From positions 4,579,084 to 4,643,083 of the forward strand of contig NW_019091362.1 in assembly GCF_001949145.1 (NCBI RefSeq): 64,000 nucleotides of DNA, in the 5' to 3' direction. Numbering within the stretch: the stretch's first letter is position 1; each line of letters opens with the position of its first letter. This DNA is from Acanthaster planci (taxonomy: Eukaryota > Echinodermata > Asteroidea > Valvatida > Acanthasteridae). Below are positions 34,733 through 46,012 of the stretch, in pieces. Both the position numbers and the translations under genes were made by a program. Below the pieces are notes generated by a model, which worked only from the letters and a program-made list of their open reading frames with translations, had not been told where the DNA came from and searched no databases.

Positions 34733-36061
34733 ATGCGTCCCTGTTCACTAAAGCGATGTGCTCGTGGGAGTATGGTGTCCTGTCTCCCACAGTTTCTTCT
34801 GGTGACTGGTCTCCTTGCAATATGGTTTGTGGCGACCGCAATTTTTCCATCTCACGAGCACTCACCCACGTCGCGTAGAAGGTATTCCATTAACATGGAG
34901 AAAACCCAGAAGGAAGGGAGCAAACTCGAGACATTAATTCCCCAGGATGATGCCACAAAAGACAGTGAAACCTCTCCGAGAAAACCTCAAGAAACAAAAG
35001 GACTGACTGCAAGAACTCCCGTCTCGCCCTCAAAACCAAGAGCCACCGTCAGATGGACAAACCTGTCTGACGACGGACTAGACAGGAATTCAACTCCATG
35101 TTGGATTGATGGAATATTCTGGAGTAAATCAACCGAGGCATCTCTGCAAAGAGATCTTATGCAAACCACTGCCACGGATTTAGCAAAAATGACCAGACAA
35201 ACTCCAGTTCTTAGATTGGTGCCCGGATGTGGGCATTCTCAAAACCGACTCTTGACCTTTCAAGATGGCCGCCAAGTGTGTTGTCGCTACCGCAACAGCC
35301 TTGATCTCATACAGGGTGAAATATACGCTTACTCCCTGTCACAGGTCCTACATATCAGAAACCTTCCACCAACTGCAGTTGGCATTATAAATGCCTCTGG
35401 CAATCAGTGGGATGCTGTGGGGACAAACATGACCATTGCTAATTGGCTGGATGGGCATCAAGTCATCTTCACTCAGTGGATTCCAAATCTGGTTCCTGCC
35501 TTTTTGCCCAAGATCTTCCAGAAACCTGAAAGGCGTCTACATCCCCTCGACACCCTCAGTGAAAGCAGGTCCCAGGTATCCCAGCTTGCCCAGTGGTCAG
35601 ACATGATTGTCTTGGACTACCTGACCGGGAACATGGACAGAATGGTGAACATGTTCGTCAATCAGCAATGGAACAGTTTCATTATGGACAGTCCTGTTCA
35701 CAACCTGGAGCGATCAGTGGTGACCGGCCAGCTGTATTTCCTTGACAACGAGCTGAGCTTCATCCACAGCTACCGTCTCCTGGAGAGGTACGGCCACTTC
35801 CACAAGGAGATGCTGGAGTCCCTGTGTGTGTTCAGACTGAGAACTGTGAACACATTGACGAGACTTCACAGTGAAGGAAATGTATGGGAGAAGATGTGGG
35901 AATTAGCCGTTAGCTCAGAGTTGCTGGAAACTCAACATTTACCCAAACTTTCTCGAAAAAATGTAAACATTCTGAAATCCAGAGTGGCTGATGTGCTGAA
36001 TCAAGTCAAGACTTGCCAACAGATGTATGCCAACAGACACAATTTAACAAAATGCCATTGA
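34733..36061 (+). CDS. FJX1: Four-jointed box kinase
   Basis: A complete 442-residue, single-exon ORF. Four-jointed proteins are Golgi-resident type II kinases that phosphorylate Ser/Thr in cadherin repeats of Fat and Dachsous, tuning planar polarity and Hippo-linked growth. A short basic N-terminus, one membrane anchor (about residues 15-38) and a low-complexity stem (about 40-120) precede a conserved lumenal kinase region. That region starts near TPCWIDGIFWS (121-131). Visible motifs are GCGHSQNRLLTF (165-176), GEIYAYSLSQVL (195-206), DYLTGNMDR (295-303, catalytic-loop-like) and LDNELSF (337-343). The Asp-Asn-Glu is the metal-binding motif required in Drosophila Four-jointed. Paired cysteines occur at 183/184. 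Length and lack of introns match the family. A second Met at residue 14, just before the anchor, is a possible alternative start. No defects seen. Confidence 0.95.
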   Translation: MRPCSLKRCARGSMVSCLPQFLLVTGLLAIWFVATAIFPSHEHSPTSRRRYSINMEKTQKEGSKLETLIPQDDATKDSETSPRKPQETKGLTARTPVSPSKPRATVRWTNLSDDGLDRNSTPCWIDGIFWSKSTEASLQRDLMQTTATDLAKMTRQTPVLRLVPGCGHSQNRLLTFQDGRQVCCRYRNSLDLIQGEIYAYSLSQVLHIRNLPPTAVGIINASGNQWDAVGTNMTIANWLDGHQVIFTQWIPNLVPAFLPKIFQKPERRLHPLDTLSESRSQVSQLAQWSDMIVLDYLTGNMDRMVNMFVNQQWNSFIMDSPVHNLERSVVTGQLYFLDNELSFIHSYRLLERYGHFHKEMLESLCVFRLRTVNTLTRLHSEGNVWEKMWELAVSSELLETQHLPKLSRKNVNILKSRVADVLNQVKTCQQMYANRHNLTKCH

Positions 36062-36152
36062 AACAGCACCAAAACCAAATTATAAAAAGGCGGAACTTAA
36101 ATTTTTGGGAGAAAACTGGAATTTCATAGAGGGAAATCAATAACTTTCTATG

Positions 36153-36158
36153 AATAAA
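36153..36158 (+). terminator. Candidate FJX1 polyadenylation signal
   Basis: AATAAA lies about 90 bp after the FJX1 stop codon in AT-rich DNA. It is the first canonical hexamer downstream. Use is inferred. Confidence 0.45.
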
Positions 36159-37492
36159 TTTAAATTGTTTTGCACCTTTACCACTGGAATTTGGCATCCC
36201 TGGTTTTCACCATGTTGACAGGAAATTTTCAGATATTCACCTGTACCAAATGAGACAGCCCCTGGTCTCAATTGGGATAATAAGTTCAAGTCACATCTGC
36301 GAAGTTTATACGCGAAGGAGCCATGCTGGTATTGCTCAGAAGAGGGCGCACTCTATGTATATGTGAAAATTTGCTCGCTGCTGCAATATTTTTGCAGGCT
36401 GTACACAAACCGTTGAGATGAAAGGTGAAAATAACTCCTGCACAACAAACAAATACAATACATCCCCCACTGTTACAACACATTGAGAAACTGAGCGTAG
36501 GGAATGCAGTCTAAAGTTATGTGACAGCCTACAAACTGAATAGTGCGATAAAACTGAATCACGTTCACTCGACTTTCTCGAACTTACCAGGTGCACAGCA
36601 GCTATTTGAAGAACCCCCTCTATCGGCACTTACTGGCCAATGCTACGCAAGCAGTTCCCAAAGCGAAGCATCGACGTCGTACGCGTATCGCAGCTTTCGA
36701 AGAAGTGGTCAGGAAACAATGCTCTTCGAAAAAAAGCAGGACGGGGAATAACTTGTATAAATGCATTACCTGTATCTTATTTCAGTGTCAAGTTTAGTTA
36801 GTGCCTGAAGAGGAAAAAATGGAAAAGATAATTTTACTACGTTAAAATTTTATTCTCTTTGGGGTGGTTCTTCGTTGGCTTTCTTCAATCCCTCAAAAAG
36901 TTAATTGGATTATCACTTTTACACCTGACTTATTAATGCCCTCTCAGTGCTCCGTGGAAAAAAATGTACACGTTGTGCTAGTATGCTACGCCGAAAAAGC
37001 CATCACAGATGCAGCGGAACCGGAACGGCGAAAAGATGTCATCAAGATGCCGGTGCACAACCATCGCTATCGAAACAGATCGAGCCTGAACGTTAAACGA
37101 CCACTGAGCTCCCTCGCGCGGCCCGCCTGTGGGGATTTTACATGGGACCACGCTTAGCCCCCTATCATGCTTAATAATATGATTCCTTATTGCAAAAGCA
37201 CAAATTTATAACACTGGTTAAGTATTGTCTCAGATTTTAAGAGGAATATATGAGGTCAATTTTTCGAACGATATTTCTCTTGCATATTATGTATTAAACT
37301 AGATAGGTTTGCGATGGCACCATATACATATTCATATCTCATTTTGAGTGAATGGGGTCTTCGATGTGGGAGTGCTTGGTGATGGCAGACTTGTCGTTTC
37401 CCCTTTCCCGCCATGGGCTTTGTGTTCATTGAGTCTGGTATGGAGGTCCCTCTATACACACCATATAAGCTGCCTCATCAGTGGTCCCTCGG
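36159..37492. other. Intergenic, possible minus-strand first exon
   Basis: A CpG-rich spot near 36.63-36.69 kb contains a minus-strand ATG. It is followed by 12 codons (MLRFGNCLRSIG) and a consensus donor at 36634, resembling a first coding exon of a leader-bearing protein. No partner was identified. The rest shows nothing recognisable. Confidence 0.25.
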
Positions 37493-37606
37493 CAGTCTCC
37501 ATACGACGGACAAAGCATACTGTCCGAAATGTTGAGTGCCATCGGTTCTTTTTAAAACCCCACATCATAATTATATCCATGGTGCCACTGCAAACCTATC
37601 TAGTTT
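37493..37606 (+). repeat. Dispersed stem-loop repeat, copy B
   Basis: This matches 3660-3780 from CAGTCTCCA through CGGACA...CTGTCCG and CCATGGTGCCACTGCAAACC to CTATCTAGTTT. Just upstream (37465-37480) the minus strand reads CTGATGAGGCAGC, again hammerhead-core-like, but with no matched GAAA stem. Confidence 0.6.
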
Positions 37607-39606
37607 CCCTGCTATCTCCACCATGAAAAGTTTCAAATCTTATATTAGGCATTGTTGGTTCTATAGAGCATATTTTTAATTAAAAAGTAAACGAATAAAT
37701 AAAAAATGCGGATTCTAACACTTTTGAACGCTATTTCTTTTCCTATTTGAAGGTTCTAGAAGTGCGCCATCAAGGGCCAACTTTAGTGTACGCTTTCAAC
37801 ACCATTGTCAAAACTGGACGGAACAAAAACTGTTCCAGAACCGTTTTGTATGAGTTACCACCTTCCACATTTCACCACCTGATTAACCCTCAAAGAGCCG
37901 GGCTATCTTGGCCAAACTCACACCCGCGACCCCCCCACCTAAAAAAAAAACCTCGGCAGTGCCACGCTCGGTTTTTCCTGAAACTCTGTATGCATGCAAA
38001 GACACTCCATATCAATACAACCGTTTCATTAGCTCTCGGACAAGCACAAAATACAGTGTTTAAGACGACACGTCGGTATAAGGGCAAAGCTGTAACAGAT
38101 TAACATCTCCCCGGAGCAAAAGTACAGACATTGCCAAAAATGGCCCATTGTCACTTGGTATCGTGATGCACCACAGATCAGGGTTCATCAGGCTTTCACG
38201 TGTTAGTTTATGGTTGGGTTAGCTGTACTTGAAGGGAATTCCCTGATGCACTTTATCAGAGAATAAACTGCCCTTTCCGCAACCACGATCGACTTTTCTT
38301 GCGAAATTGTGAAAGTCCCGATTCTGCATGAAGCACAGAAAAGAAACACGACATCATGTACATTGACATTTCGGTAAAAATTGCGACATACACTCTGGGA
38401 CTTACCCGAAATTAATGTGAACTAAATCGTCTTTCATGTCCTGACAAAAACGCTAGGTTTGTTCAAACGCCGACGAGACGTTACAAGGTCATTCTCCCAC
38501 AGCCTCCGAATTTAAAACGTACTTACGTTTTCATGTTATTGCTGCTGTAAAAAAAAATAAAATAAATGGGTGTTATCATCGAGATTGTCTTAACTTAAAT
38601 GCTCTTTTCAAAACCTGCTGAAGACAAATTTGTATCTTTAAATATGGGTATGAAGTTTGATTCCTTTGCCAGTCACGTTTCTTTTGTTATGCTTCAAGTG
38701 CTTTCATTGTCCCAACTCTGTCTAGTTCCTTCTTCGGCCGAGCAGGCCCAACTGTGTCTTCAAGGCCCTTTCAGCGTGAAATGTATACAATGAAAAGCAA
38801 ATCTATCCAAATCTTAACTGTGGGGGCACTGCGTGTATAGAGATGAATTTATGCAGTCATCTTTAAACTTGTAATTCCGTTTATTAAGGCTCTTTCAGAC
38901 GTATCTTTGGGTCAAATCAGGAGAGGCCATGGTATTTTTAAAATTTGGTTAGCTGTAATGGCAATGCATAATTAGTAAGTACAGATGGGGTCGAAAAGTC
39001 CCTGGCACATTCTCTCAGCGTGTAGGCACATGCAAAATGTTCACACCATGACACATCAGTCTAGCCTGGCCCAGTAAAAAACAACCCTTCTCTTTTATAG
39101 GGGCTGGACTATTGTATGAGCCGGTTGAACCAACAAAGACTAGGCATATTCTCGGGTCCCATTGTTATGGATCCGGCTAAACCATTCCCGTCTGGGAATA
39201 CTATTCAAACTCACTGACCGTGTAGACGAGAGTTTGGGCATTCTTGTTAACCAGTCAAAGCATTGATAAACAGATGCATGCTAGTTTGAGCTGCTGCGCC
39301 CAAAACTGGTTGAAAGTTTTCGTGTCAAAGCAACACCCGATCTCATGTGACGCTCAGGAGGGACGTTTTGAAGAAGAGTTCGGGCGTAAAACATTCTGGG
39401 GCAAGCCAGCATCGAACTCCTTGGCAGAGACGCTGGGAAGTAAGCCCACGCATATCAGTTTTAGGAGTGAATCTTGGCCCTACAGCAAAGACCTTTTTTC
39501 TGTTTTGTTAAAGTACATGTACATGTAACGAGCGGATGTCCGCCATTACAATGTCCGCTGAGGACTCATCGGAGGAGATGTTAATGATGTAAATTATTTG
39601 CGCCAG
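37607..39606. other. Intergenic, no gene recognised
   Basis: No supported exon. Near 39551 an ATG opens MSAEDSSEEMLMM then stops, just before the candidate exon at 39607. The two frames differ by one base. Confidence 0.3.
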
Positions 39607-39704
39607 AAAAGAGATTCGATGAAAAGAGGCATCATCGCTTCAGTCATTTTAATGAAGATGAACCACTAGAGCTCTCGGCAAAAAAAATCATCTCAGATCC
39701 GACG
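39607..39704 (+). CDS. Candidate exon upstream of the Ig receptor locus
   Basis: Between CGCCAG and a consensus donor (GACG|GTAAGT) the frame reads KRFDEKRHHRFSHFNEDEP then LELSAKKIISDPT, entering in phase 1 and leaving in phase 0. Phase 0 matches the exon at 42536. The composition is convincingly protein-like, but the acceptor tract is weak. An ATG frame (MSAEDSSEEMLMM) just upstream is displaced by one base. So this is either a frameshifted first exon or a true internal exon. Family unknown. Confidence 0.35.
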
Positions 39705-42535
39705 GTAAGTTGAGCCACTCAGTTCCTTTAATAACGTCGGTAGCGGTAAGCAGTAAGTTTGTATACAAGGAGGTTTGTACATGAGCAGTCACATGTACGC
39801 GGTGTACATTTGTTTCCAAATTCACCCGTTTTTCTCGAAAACAATGTCGATTCGTAGAGCTGTATAAGCTGGTCTTGAAGTGATTTTGGAGTAAAATAGA
39901 AAGCAGAGAAAGACACTGGAAAAAATCGGTACATATCCAGCCGCAATTCGGTTTTCTGAATCTGTATGAAATAAAAGTATTTTAAGTCAGGCCATACGAA
40001 ATCAGAGGTCCAAAATTCCTGGTCGTTGGAGGATCCTTGCTGTGACTAGCCCTAACTGTGGGTGTATGTGGTAAAACGTTGGCGCCAGGACACCGCAGAT
40101 TTTCACAATACGTTTTGCCAAAGTTGCTGCCGCTGTGAAGTTTCACTGAAATCGTTTTGTCAAAGTCAATAATTTGTCACAGTGCACCCTGACCCAAAAG
40201 TGTGCAGCTCGCTCATTGCAAACATCTAGCGACTTAGATGTTTTTTGTTCGGGTAATAGCTTTTGTTCCCTACAGAAATAAATTTCAACCAACAGAAAAA
40301 GTGGTTTATCTCGTCTGGGCCAGGGTGGACTATTTCATATCTACATGTGTATGTCAAGTGGGACTATACCTCGTAGGTTTCCGTAGATCTATACAAGTCA
40401 TATATTCCCGGGACACTAGTGGAAACTTACACCTTATACGAAACAGTTTTGGCAACTTGTATTATTCGAATCGAATAATCAGCATAAATGTGAGTCACAT
40501 GCATGTAGATTAAGAGTTCCAACTTACTGCTAACAAGATGGAATAAAATGTTAGTATTAAAAAGCCTCAGTTACATATTCCAACAAGTCTTAGCCAAATT
40601 CCACATGCATTTTAAGTACATGAATATAATTATAACCGGTCATTACGTGTATGTAAACACCGCTGGGTCACATTCCCCATTATTTCGGATTACCTTTTGG
40701 GATAAACCTGGAAATGAATATGCACCCATTTTTGTGTATACACTTTCATTTGATTTCCGGTTGAATTATGGCCACATACTCTTAGGAAAAATACGGATAA
40801 AATTTGTTTCTTCACAAAAATTAAGAAATTCTGTTGATCGTGTGGGAGGTGTCGAAATAAAAAAAATCTGTCCGATTTGGAAACTCCAAAAGTTCTTCCA
40901 CCTTTTCTAATCTCTGTTGTGGACAACTTGTCTCAACATATGTATTTAATGCACTTTGCAAACAAGGGCTGACGTATGACTAAACTCTGCATCCATGACA
41001 ACGTGACAGTTTCACTGTCATTCAGGCAGCTGTCAACATTTCATTCTCTCAGAGAGTCATAAAGGATTCAAGGCCAATATTTGGGATTATCAGACTGAGT
41101 GATGAAGTAAACATTTATGAAAATGAAAATGGTCATTCACGAAGTACAAGGACACATGCTTACATATCTCAGAAGAGAGATTCGGGTACATAATTTATAT
41201 TGTTAAATACATGAATATTTTCTCCTTGTCATCCCACTTTCTGCCGGGCTGAATGGCTAGTCTTTCCATTATTCTTTCCTTTAAACTGAAATCACATGGC
41301 TTTACACTTTGGAGAAAAATACCATGCAGAAAGCTGCTTCAGAATTGAAACCTAAACCTCAAGCTTGTCTTGCAAAAACTCAGAACTACACGATTTCCAT
41401 AAAGAAAATACATGTGCTAGAGAATAACGTATACAGAAGAATGAGTACCGGTAAATTTGGCAGGATTAGTTCCTGAATTTTTTCCGCACTCCTGATGTCA
41501 AAGACTTTTTTTTCGAAGAGCACACGATTTCATGTCTGCTGTTTATTGGAATACATATACAACATGTATAATTTTCTTGCACGGGTACATGTACTTAGAC
41601 ATTTAGTGCAGTTGACAAAGCTTTGGACTACTTTCTTCAGATGACCCAACATCCCCTTTTATAAGAAGGTTATTGCAATTGTACGGGTGTTTAACGAAAG
41701 GGGTCGCGAAGGCACAGTTGCAGCCAGCTTTGGAGTTAATGGCATTAAGGAAGATTAGAGTCTATGAGAAAGTTTGGATTAAATACTATCCAAGTAACAT
41801 GTAAGGAAAGATAATTACGTTTCGTTGATGGACACTACCTATAAGAAGAAAATGGCTTTGATTCAATCCTTGTTTTAAATGATAAACTGCCTTCGAGGAA
41901 GAATGCGATAGTTCCTTTGTAAACTTTTTCAAATCTAATTTTATGAATTCATGGTCGAGTTCCAGACTCCCTGACCTTGTTTCATAAAGAAGTCTCCAGT
42001 TACTATCTAAATTTCCATATATTTTCAAAAATTAGTAAACGGTACAACTATTTAAAAAAAATTCTCGTTTCTTCGATCTTATCCCTTTATGAATTTGTTC
42101 AGTTCTAGGTTTCTAAAGTTTAAACATCGGAAAAGTATGTTTAAGCGACTGCAATGCTGCCACGTCTTTTCATTCCCCTTTTATCAAATACAATATACAC
42201 TATAATAAATGAAAAACAACAGGAAACAAGTGCAACATATCCAAACAATTTACAAATGATACAAAGCCCCTCTATAGTCGGGTGCTCAGTAAGTGCCAGC
42301 ACGAACATGTAGGTAAACTGGCACGGGTATAATGTCAATGATTTCAACTTCTTACATCATTGTCGTTCACTAATTTTTAAAGATGTGTACGTCCTTGCTT
42401 TGAGCTCAACTTTTGTCACTGGTTAAAACGATTGATTTGGTGCAAGGGTGACTTTTTAATTGTTGAATGGACAAACTCCAAGTTGAAAGCTGATGTAAAG
42501 GGAAAATTAATGGTTTCTCCTTTTCAATTTCACAG
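39705..42535. other. Probable intron, or intergenic
   Basis: AT-rich with several ORFs of low-complexity composition (for example 40548-40910) that I do not regard as coding. It ends in an excellent polypyrimidine tract (TTTCTCCTTTTCAATTTCAC) before AG at 42535. Confidence 0.35.
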
Positions 42536-42688
42536 ATATTTTTGGCCATTTTAGCTTCTGCAACACGACGAAGAAGGCCACGACGCCTAGGACGCTATCT
42601 GCCAAGTTATTTATTTAACAATCTCGATGACGAGAAACAAAAGCAGTCCATCAGACAACAGCGTGATTCACTGGCAGACAACGGGTAG
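42536..42688 (+). CDS. Candidate terminal coding exon, basic-tailed protein
   Basis: A near-ideal acceptor opens phase 0 for 50 codons to a TAG: IFLAILASATRRRRPRRLGR, then YLPSYLFNNLDDEKQKQSIR, then QQRDSLADNG. A hydrophobic start followed by an Arg cluster and an acidic/Gln-rich end could be a membrane-proximal tail or simply a small basic protein. It joins in phase to 39607-39704. The stop lies only 138 bp before the ATG of the Ig receptor, so this exon could instead be upstream sequence of the same transcript. I do not recognise the family. Confidence 0.5.
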   Translation: MFLAILASATRRRRPRRLGRYLPSYLFNNLDDEKQKQSIRQQRDSLADNG

Positions 42689-42826
42689 TCAAGGCCGGGG
42701 TCTCCTCGAAGTCTGTAGGTGTGAAGGTGTTTGCATGTTACGTCGATTGGTCAGCCCTGACATTGTTGCCATTGTGCGTCTATAACTACCGGAGTCACGA
42801 CGCATTGCCATTTCTGGAGGCTTGCC

Positions 42827-45694
42827 ATGATTCCAACATTTACATTTTTCATGTTTGACAAGAAAGCGGGTCTCTTGTTCCCGTACTGTGTTTTCGTTGG
42901 TGTTCTCTTGTTCTACAGTTATCATCCGGTAAATGGTGATGTCACGTTGGAAGCCAGCGCGTCGCAGAGTCACCCAATGGAGGGTCACTCCACATCGCTG
43001 ATTTGCCGAGTCCGCAGCATGAATCAATCCCAAGTCATAATGTGGAGCAAAGACCAGCGGTCCATAACCTGGGGAGACACCATGGGCCAGATGATGTCTT
43101 CCCGGTTCGAGCTGGACATGACCAGTGTGAACATCACCGCGGGGATGTTGACCAGCTACACCCTGACCATCAGTGAAGTCACCAGAGACGACGACGGCCG
43201 CTACGAGTGCCAGGTTCTTCAAGAAAACGAGTACGGTTACTCGGCAATGGCGTCGGAGACTGTAGTCATATCGGTGCTATACTTCCCGTCAAGCAGCTAT
43301 CCGTACTGCTCGCTGAACGGCAGCCAAACTCTTCTCACGGGGACAGAGTTGACGGTAACCTGCGTCTCTGAAATCGGTAACCCCCAAATCAGTGCCATGT
43401 GGGTGACGGAAGATGGCCCCTTTCCCAAGCCCGTGTACCACACGGTCGAATCTCCTAGTATGATGGTGTCTGAACTCCAGTTGGCAGTAGCGCATGATCT
43501 CCAGGGCGCCACGTACGTTTGCCGAGTGACCAGCCCGGCGTACCCAGAATCCGACCGAACCTGCTCTCTGGGACCGCTGCGGATCATGGACTGGCCAATT
43601 GTGAAGGTCGTGCGCAGTCTGGAGCGGGTGAACCTGGGAGACGACATTCACTTCCTGTGCAGCTCGGACCCAGCGGTGCCCACTTTGAGTTGGGAAACCA
43701 TCCCAAAAATCGACCCGCACAGATTGGAGGAAATGGATGGCGGCGCGATCCTAACGATCCGTAATGTTCAACGGGGAGACAATATGACCAGCGTGGTATG
43801 TCGAGTCCCTTACCGAGACACTTACGTGGAGTCGCGCAGTACCATTGTTCTGAACGAGTCACCACATGTTCTACCTACCCAATCATTTCATGCAACTTCA
43901 CGAATCTGCGTTCCGTGGTTTGCGGCTTTCCTCTTCACAGTTGTTGTTAACTTTACCCTGTGCGCCTTCATTGTCCGGCTTCTCATGAGAGTCAATAGGC
44001 TGACCTCCCAACTTAACGCTCCCAGAAAAGGTGAGCCAGACCAGGAATCATTAAGGGACGTCGGCAGGGGGCCGACGCTGCGCTCCAAGAGAGAAAGCGT
44101 TCTGACTTGGCCTGCGTCACTTAACAGCAATTCTTCAAACTGGTCCATGAGGTCGGAGACACAACTGAGGGACCAAAGACGCCAGTCCTGGTTCTATCTT
44201 CCACCGCCTGGGGATGATTCTCTGGATACCGCCACAACGAGACCGCAGACTTATACCGAGCTGCTATCGGATACCCTGGGGAAAGTAAAATCTCAGAAGA
44301 AACCACGTAAGGCTGTCTCTCTCCAAAACATACATCTCACGGACAGCGACTCCTACGTGACACCGAATACCCGTTCCAAGCCAAGGGCAAAGTCTGCATC
44401 TTCATCACAACCAAAGAGCAGCAGGCAAAATGGAAATTCCACGACTGGGCCAGCATCAAAATCGAGGAACAGTTCCAACGAGGGAAGCATCGGGACCATC
44501 GGTCATCTTCCCATGCAGCAACCCAGTGCAGTCGAGAGGTCTTCGTATATGGACCTCAACGACACAACCAAAGACTCTCCTCCGCCGAGACAAACGTATC
44601 AAGCCCTAAAGAAGACGCCCAATTCGTCCAGGTACGCTCCTAAGCTATTGAAATCCTCCATGAAGGCAAACTCAGAGAACCGCTCGACAAGGAAGAAATC
44701 TACCACCTTCGACATGGACGACATGATGGGCGACAGCGGCATATATGGAGAGGGAAGCATGCTTTCGACCGACCACGGCAAACCGGCTCAGCGACAGGAT
44801 TCCCTGATAGGGGAGAGCGCGTCGTACATGCCTTTGGGTACCGTACCCAGCAGACATTCTGCGGCATCACTCAACCATCACCGATCGGGGACAATGAGCA
44901 GCGATAGCAGCACTGACGCACATTGCCCAAGCTATAGTGTGCCTCCTGCTGCTGGAACCTCGGATGACGGTATGGGAGATGCTATCTACAAAACGTCCCC
45001 AGACACCAAGGCCGGAGGAAAAGGTCCCACACGCCCTCAGTCCCGTGCTACCGTGTCTTCAAGAGCACCCATGCCTGCCCCAACTGCTTGTGATCCAGAA
45101 AGGGCGGATTTATCCTCAAATGAGGAGTCCTACAGGGAGCCTTATTCCGCCGCCAACGGCAAGAACCCTGTGTACCACACACTGGAACCGGACCAGGGTT
45201 CGTACAACTACGGTGCCGACATCAGCTCCGAGAATGAGTCCTATCAAGGGCCCGATCCCGACTGGCGACCTGCTGATAAAACTTCGAAAGCCGTACGGTC
45301 AGTTCGCATGTCTTCTTCCACCTCCGAGACCTCCTACCTAGAGCTCCCGGACGTCGATGGGGAGATCAAAGGTTACATAGACATGACTAAGGTGAAATCT
45401 GACCAACTCCAAGCGCCATCAAAAGTCACGAAGGCGCCGTCAAAGGTCACCAAGAAGATCGTCTGGTCAGATTCCGAGGGCTCGTTAAGTGAATACTACC
45501 AGCCGATGGACGGGGCTCTACAGAGCAGCGAGTACGCCGTACCTCCTTCCAACAAACCGAAGCAAGAAAAGGAACAGGATGACTCAAAGGAAGCTAACAT
45601 CTCAGAATCTTGTTTGAAGAAAGAACAACTGCCCTCTGCGGTTGAACGCAAACCGAAGAGAAAGGCACGCTGGATGGGACTTTTTAAGAACTGA
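42827..45694 (+). CDS. Three-Ig transmembrane receptor with tyrosine-rich tail
   Basis: One uninterrupted 955-codon ORF; an in-frame TGA at 42758 supports the start. A hydrophobic leader (about 12-32) ends near VNG|D (37/38). Three Ig-like domains follow, with Cys pairs at about 60/128 (DDDGRYEC motif), 179/232 and 278/325, and several N-glycosylation sites. One membrane span lies at about 363-388. The roughly 565-residue cytoplasmic tail is disordered and Ser-rich. It carries about 20 tyrosines in SH2-type contexts: YxxL (476, 574, 591, 667, 783, 837), YxxM (850, 891) and YxxP (for example 510, 703, 769, 806, 903). There is a tandem APSKVTK repeat (863-876) and a basic C-terminus. No canonical ITAM spacing is present. 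The architecture suggests an adhesion or immune-type receptor acting as a phosphotyrosine docking scaffold (PI3K, Crk-like, SHP/SH2 partners), which is inference. No named ortholog recognised. An intronless Ig receptor of this size is unusual. Confidence 0.85.
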   Translation: MIPTFTFFMFDKKAGLLFPYCVFVGVLLFYSYHPVNGDVTLEASASQSHPMEGHSTSLICRVRSMNQSQVIMWSKDQRSITWGDTMGQMMSSRFELDMTSVNITAGMLTSYTLTISEVTRDDDGRYECQVLQENEYGYSAMASETVVISVLYFPSSSYPYCSLNGSQTLLTGTELTVTCVSEIGNPQISAMWVTEDGPFPKPVYHTVESPSMMVSELQLAVAHDLQGATYVCRVTSPAYPESDRTCSLGPLRIMDWPIVKVVRSLERVNLGDDIHFLCSSDPAVPTLSWETIPKIDPHRLEEMDGGAILTIRNVQRGDNMTSVVCRVPYRDTYVESRSTIVLNESPHVLPTQSFHATSRICVPWFAAFLFTVVVNFTLCAFIVRLLMRVNRLTSQLNAPRKGEPDQESLRDVGRGPTLRSKRESVLTWPASLNSNSSNWSMRSETQLRDQRRQSWFYLPPPGDDSLDTATTRPQTYTELLSDTLGKVKSQKKPRKAVSLQNIHLTDSDSYVTPNTRSKPRAKSASSSQPKSSRQNGNSTTGPASKSRNSSNEGSIGTIGHLPMQQPSAVERSSYMDLNDTTKDSPPPRQTYQALKKTPNSSRYAPKLLKSSMKANSENRSTRKKSTTFDMDDMMGDSGIYGEGSMLSTDHGKPAQRQDSLIGESASYMPLGTVPSRHSAASLNHHRSGTMSSDSSTDAHCPSYSVPPAAGTSDDGMGDAIYKTSPDTKAGGKGPTRPQSRATVSSRAPMPAPTACDPERADLSSNEESYREPYSAANGKNPVYHTLEPDQGSYNYGADISSENESYQGPDPDWRPADKTSKAVRSVRMSSSTSETSYLELPDVDGEIKGYIDMTKVKSDQLQAPSKVTKAPSKVTKKIVWSDSEGSLSEYYQPMDGALQSSEYAVPPSNKPKQEKEQDDSKEANISESCLKKEQLPSAVERKPKRKARWMGLFKN

Positions 45695-46012
45695 TGGACT
45701 GAACAAACAACCAGTGAATGAACTGTGTACGAAGATCATTTGCATGACACACCATCGACGACAATTAGAGGTACATGCACCGTTTTCATCCCCAGGGGAC
45801 AGAATGCCTATTGGGCTGATCTTTTATGCATTTATTTGTTACAGAAAAATTCCAAAATGATCGCTGGGTCTAAACTTTTTTCGGTGCTCTCTAACTTTAA
45901 TATTATGGTGGAGAAAAGGAAGTTGATAATCGATTTTTTTAAAACAATGTTTGACCATTTCCAATTCAGTAATTCGAATCTCCAAACAAAAATTAGTTTA
46001 AGAACAAGCTTT

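Noticed and set aside
40548-40910. 120-codon plus-strand ORF
   Set aside because: AT-driven composition, overlapping ORF on the other strand, no motif, no splice context.
43289-43865. Long minus-strand ORFs of 93-143 codons within the Ig receptor
   Set aside because: Antisense shadows of the GC-richer coding frame; Arg/His/Pro-rich with no features of their own.
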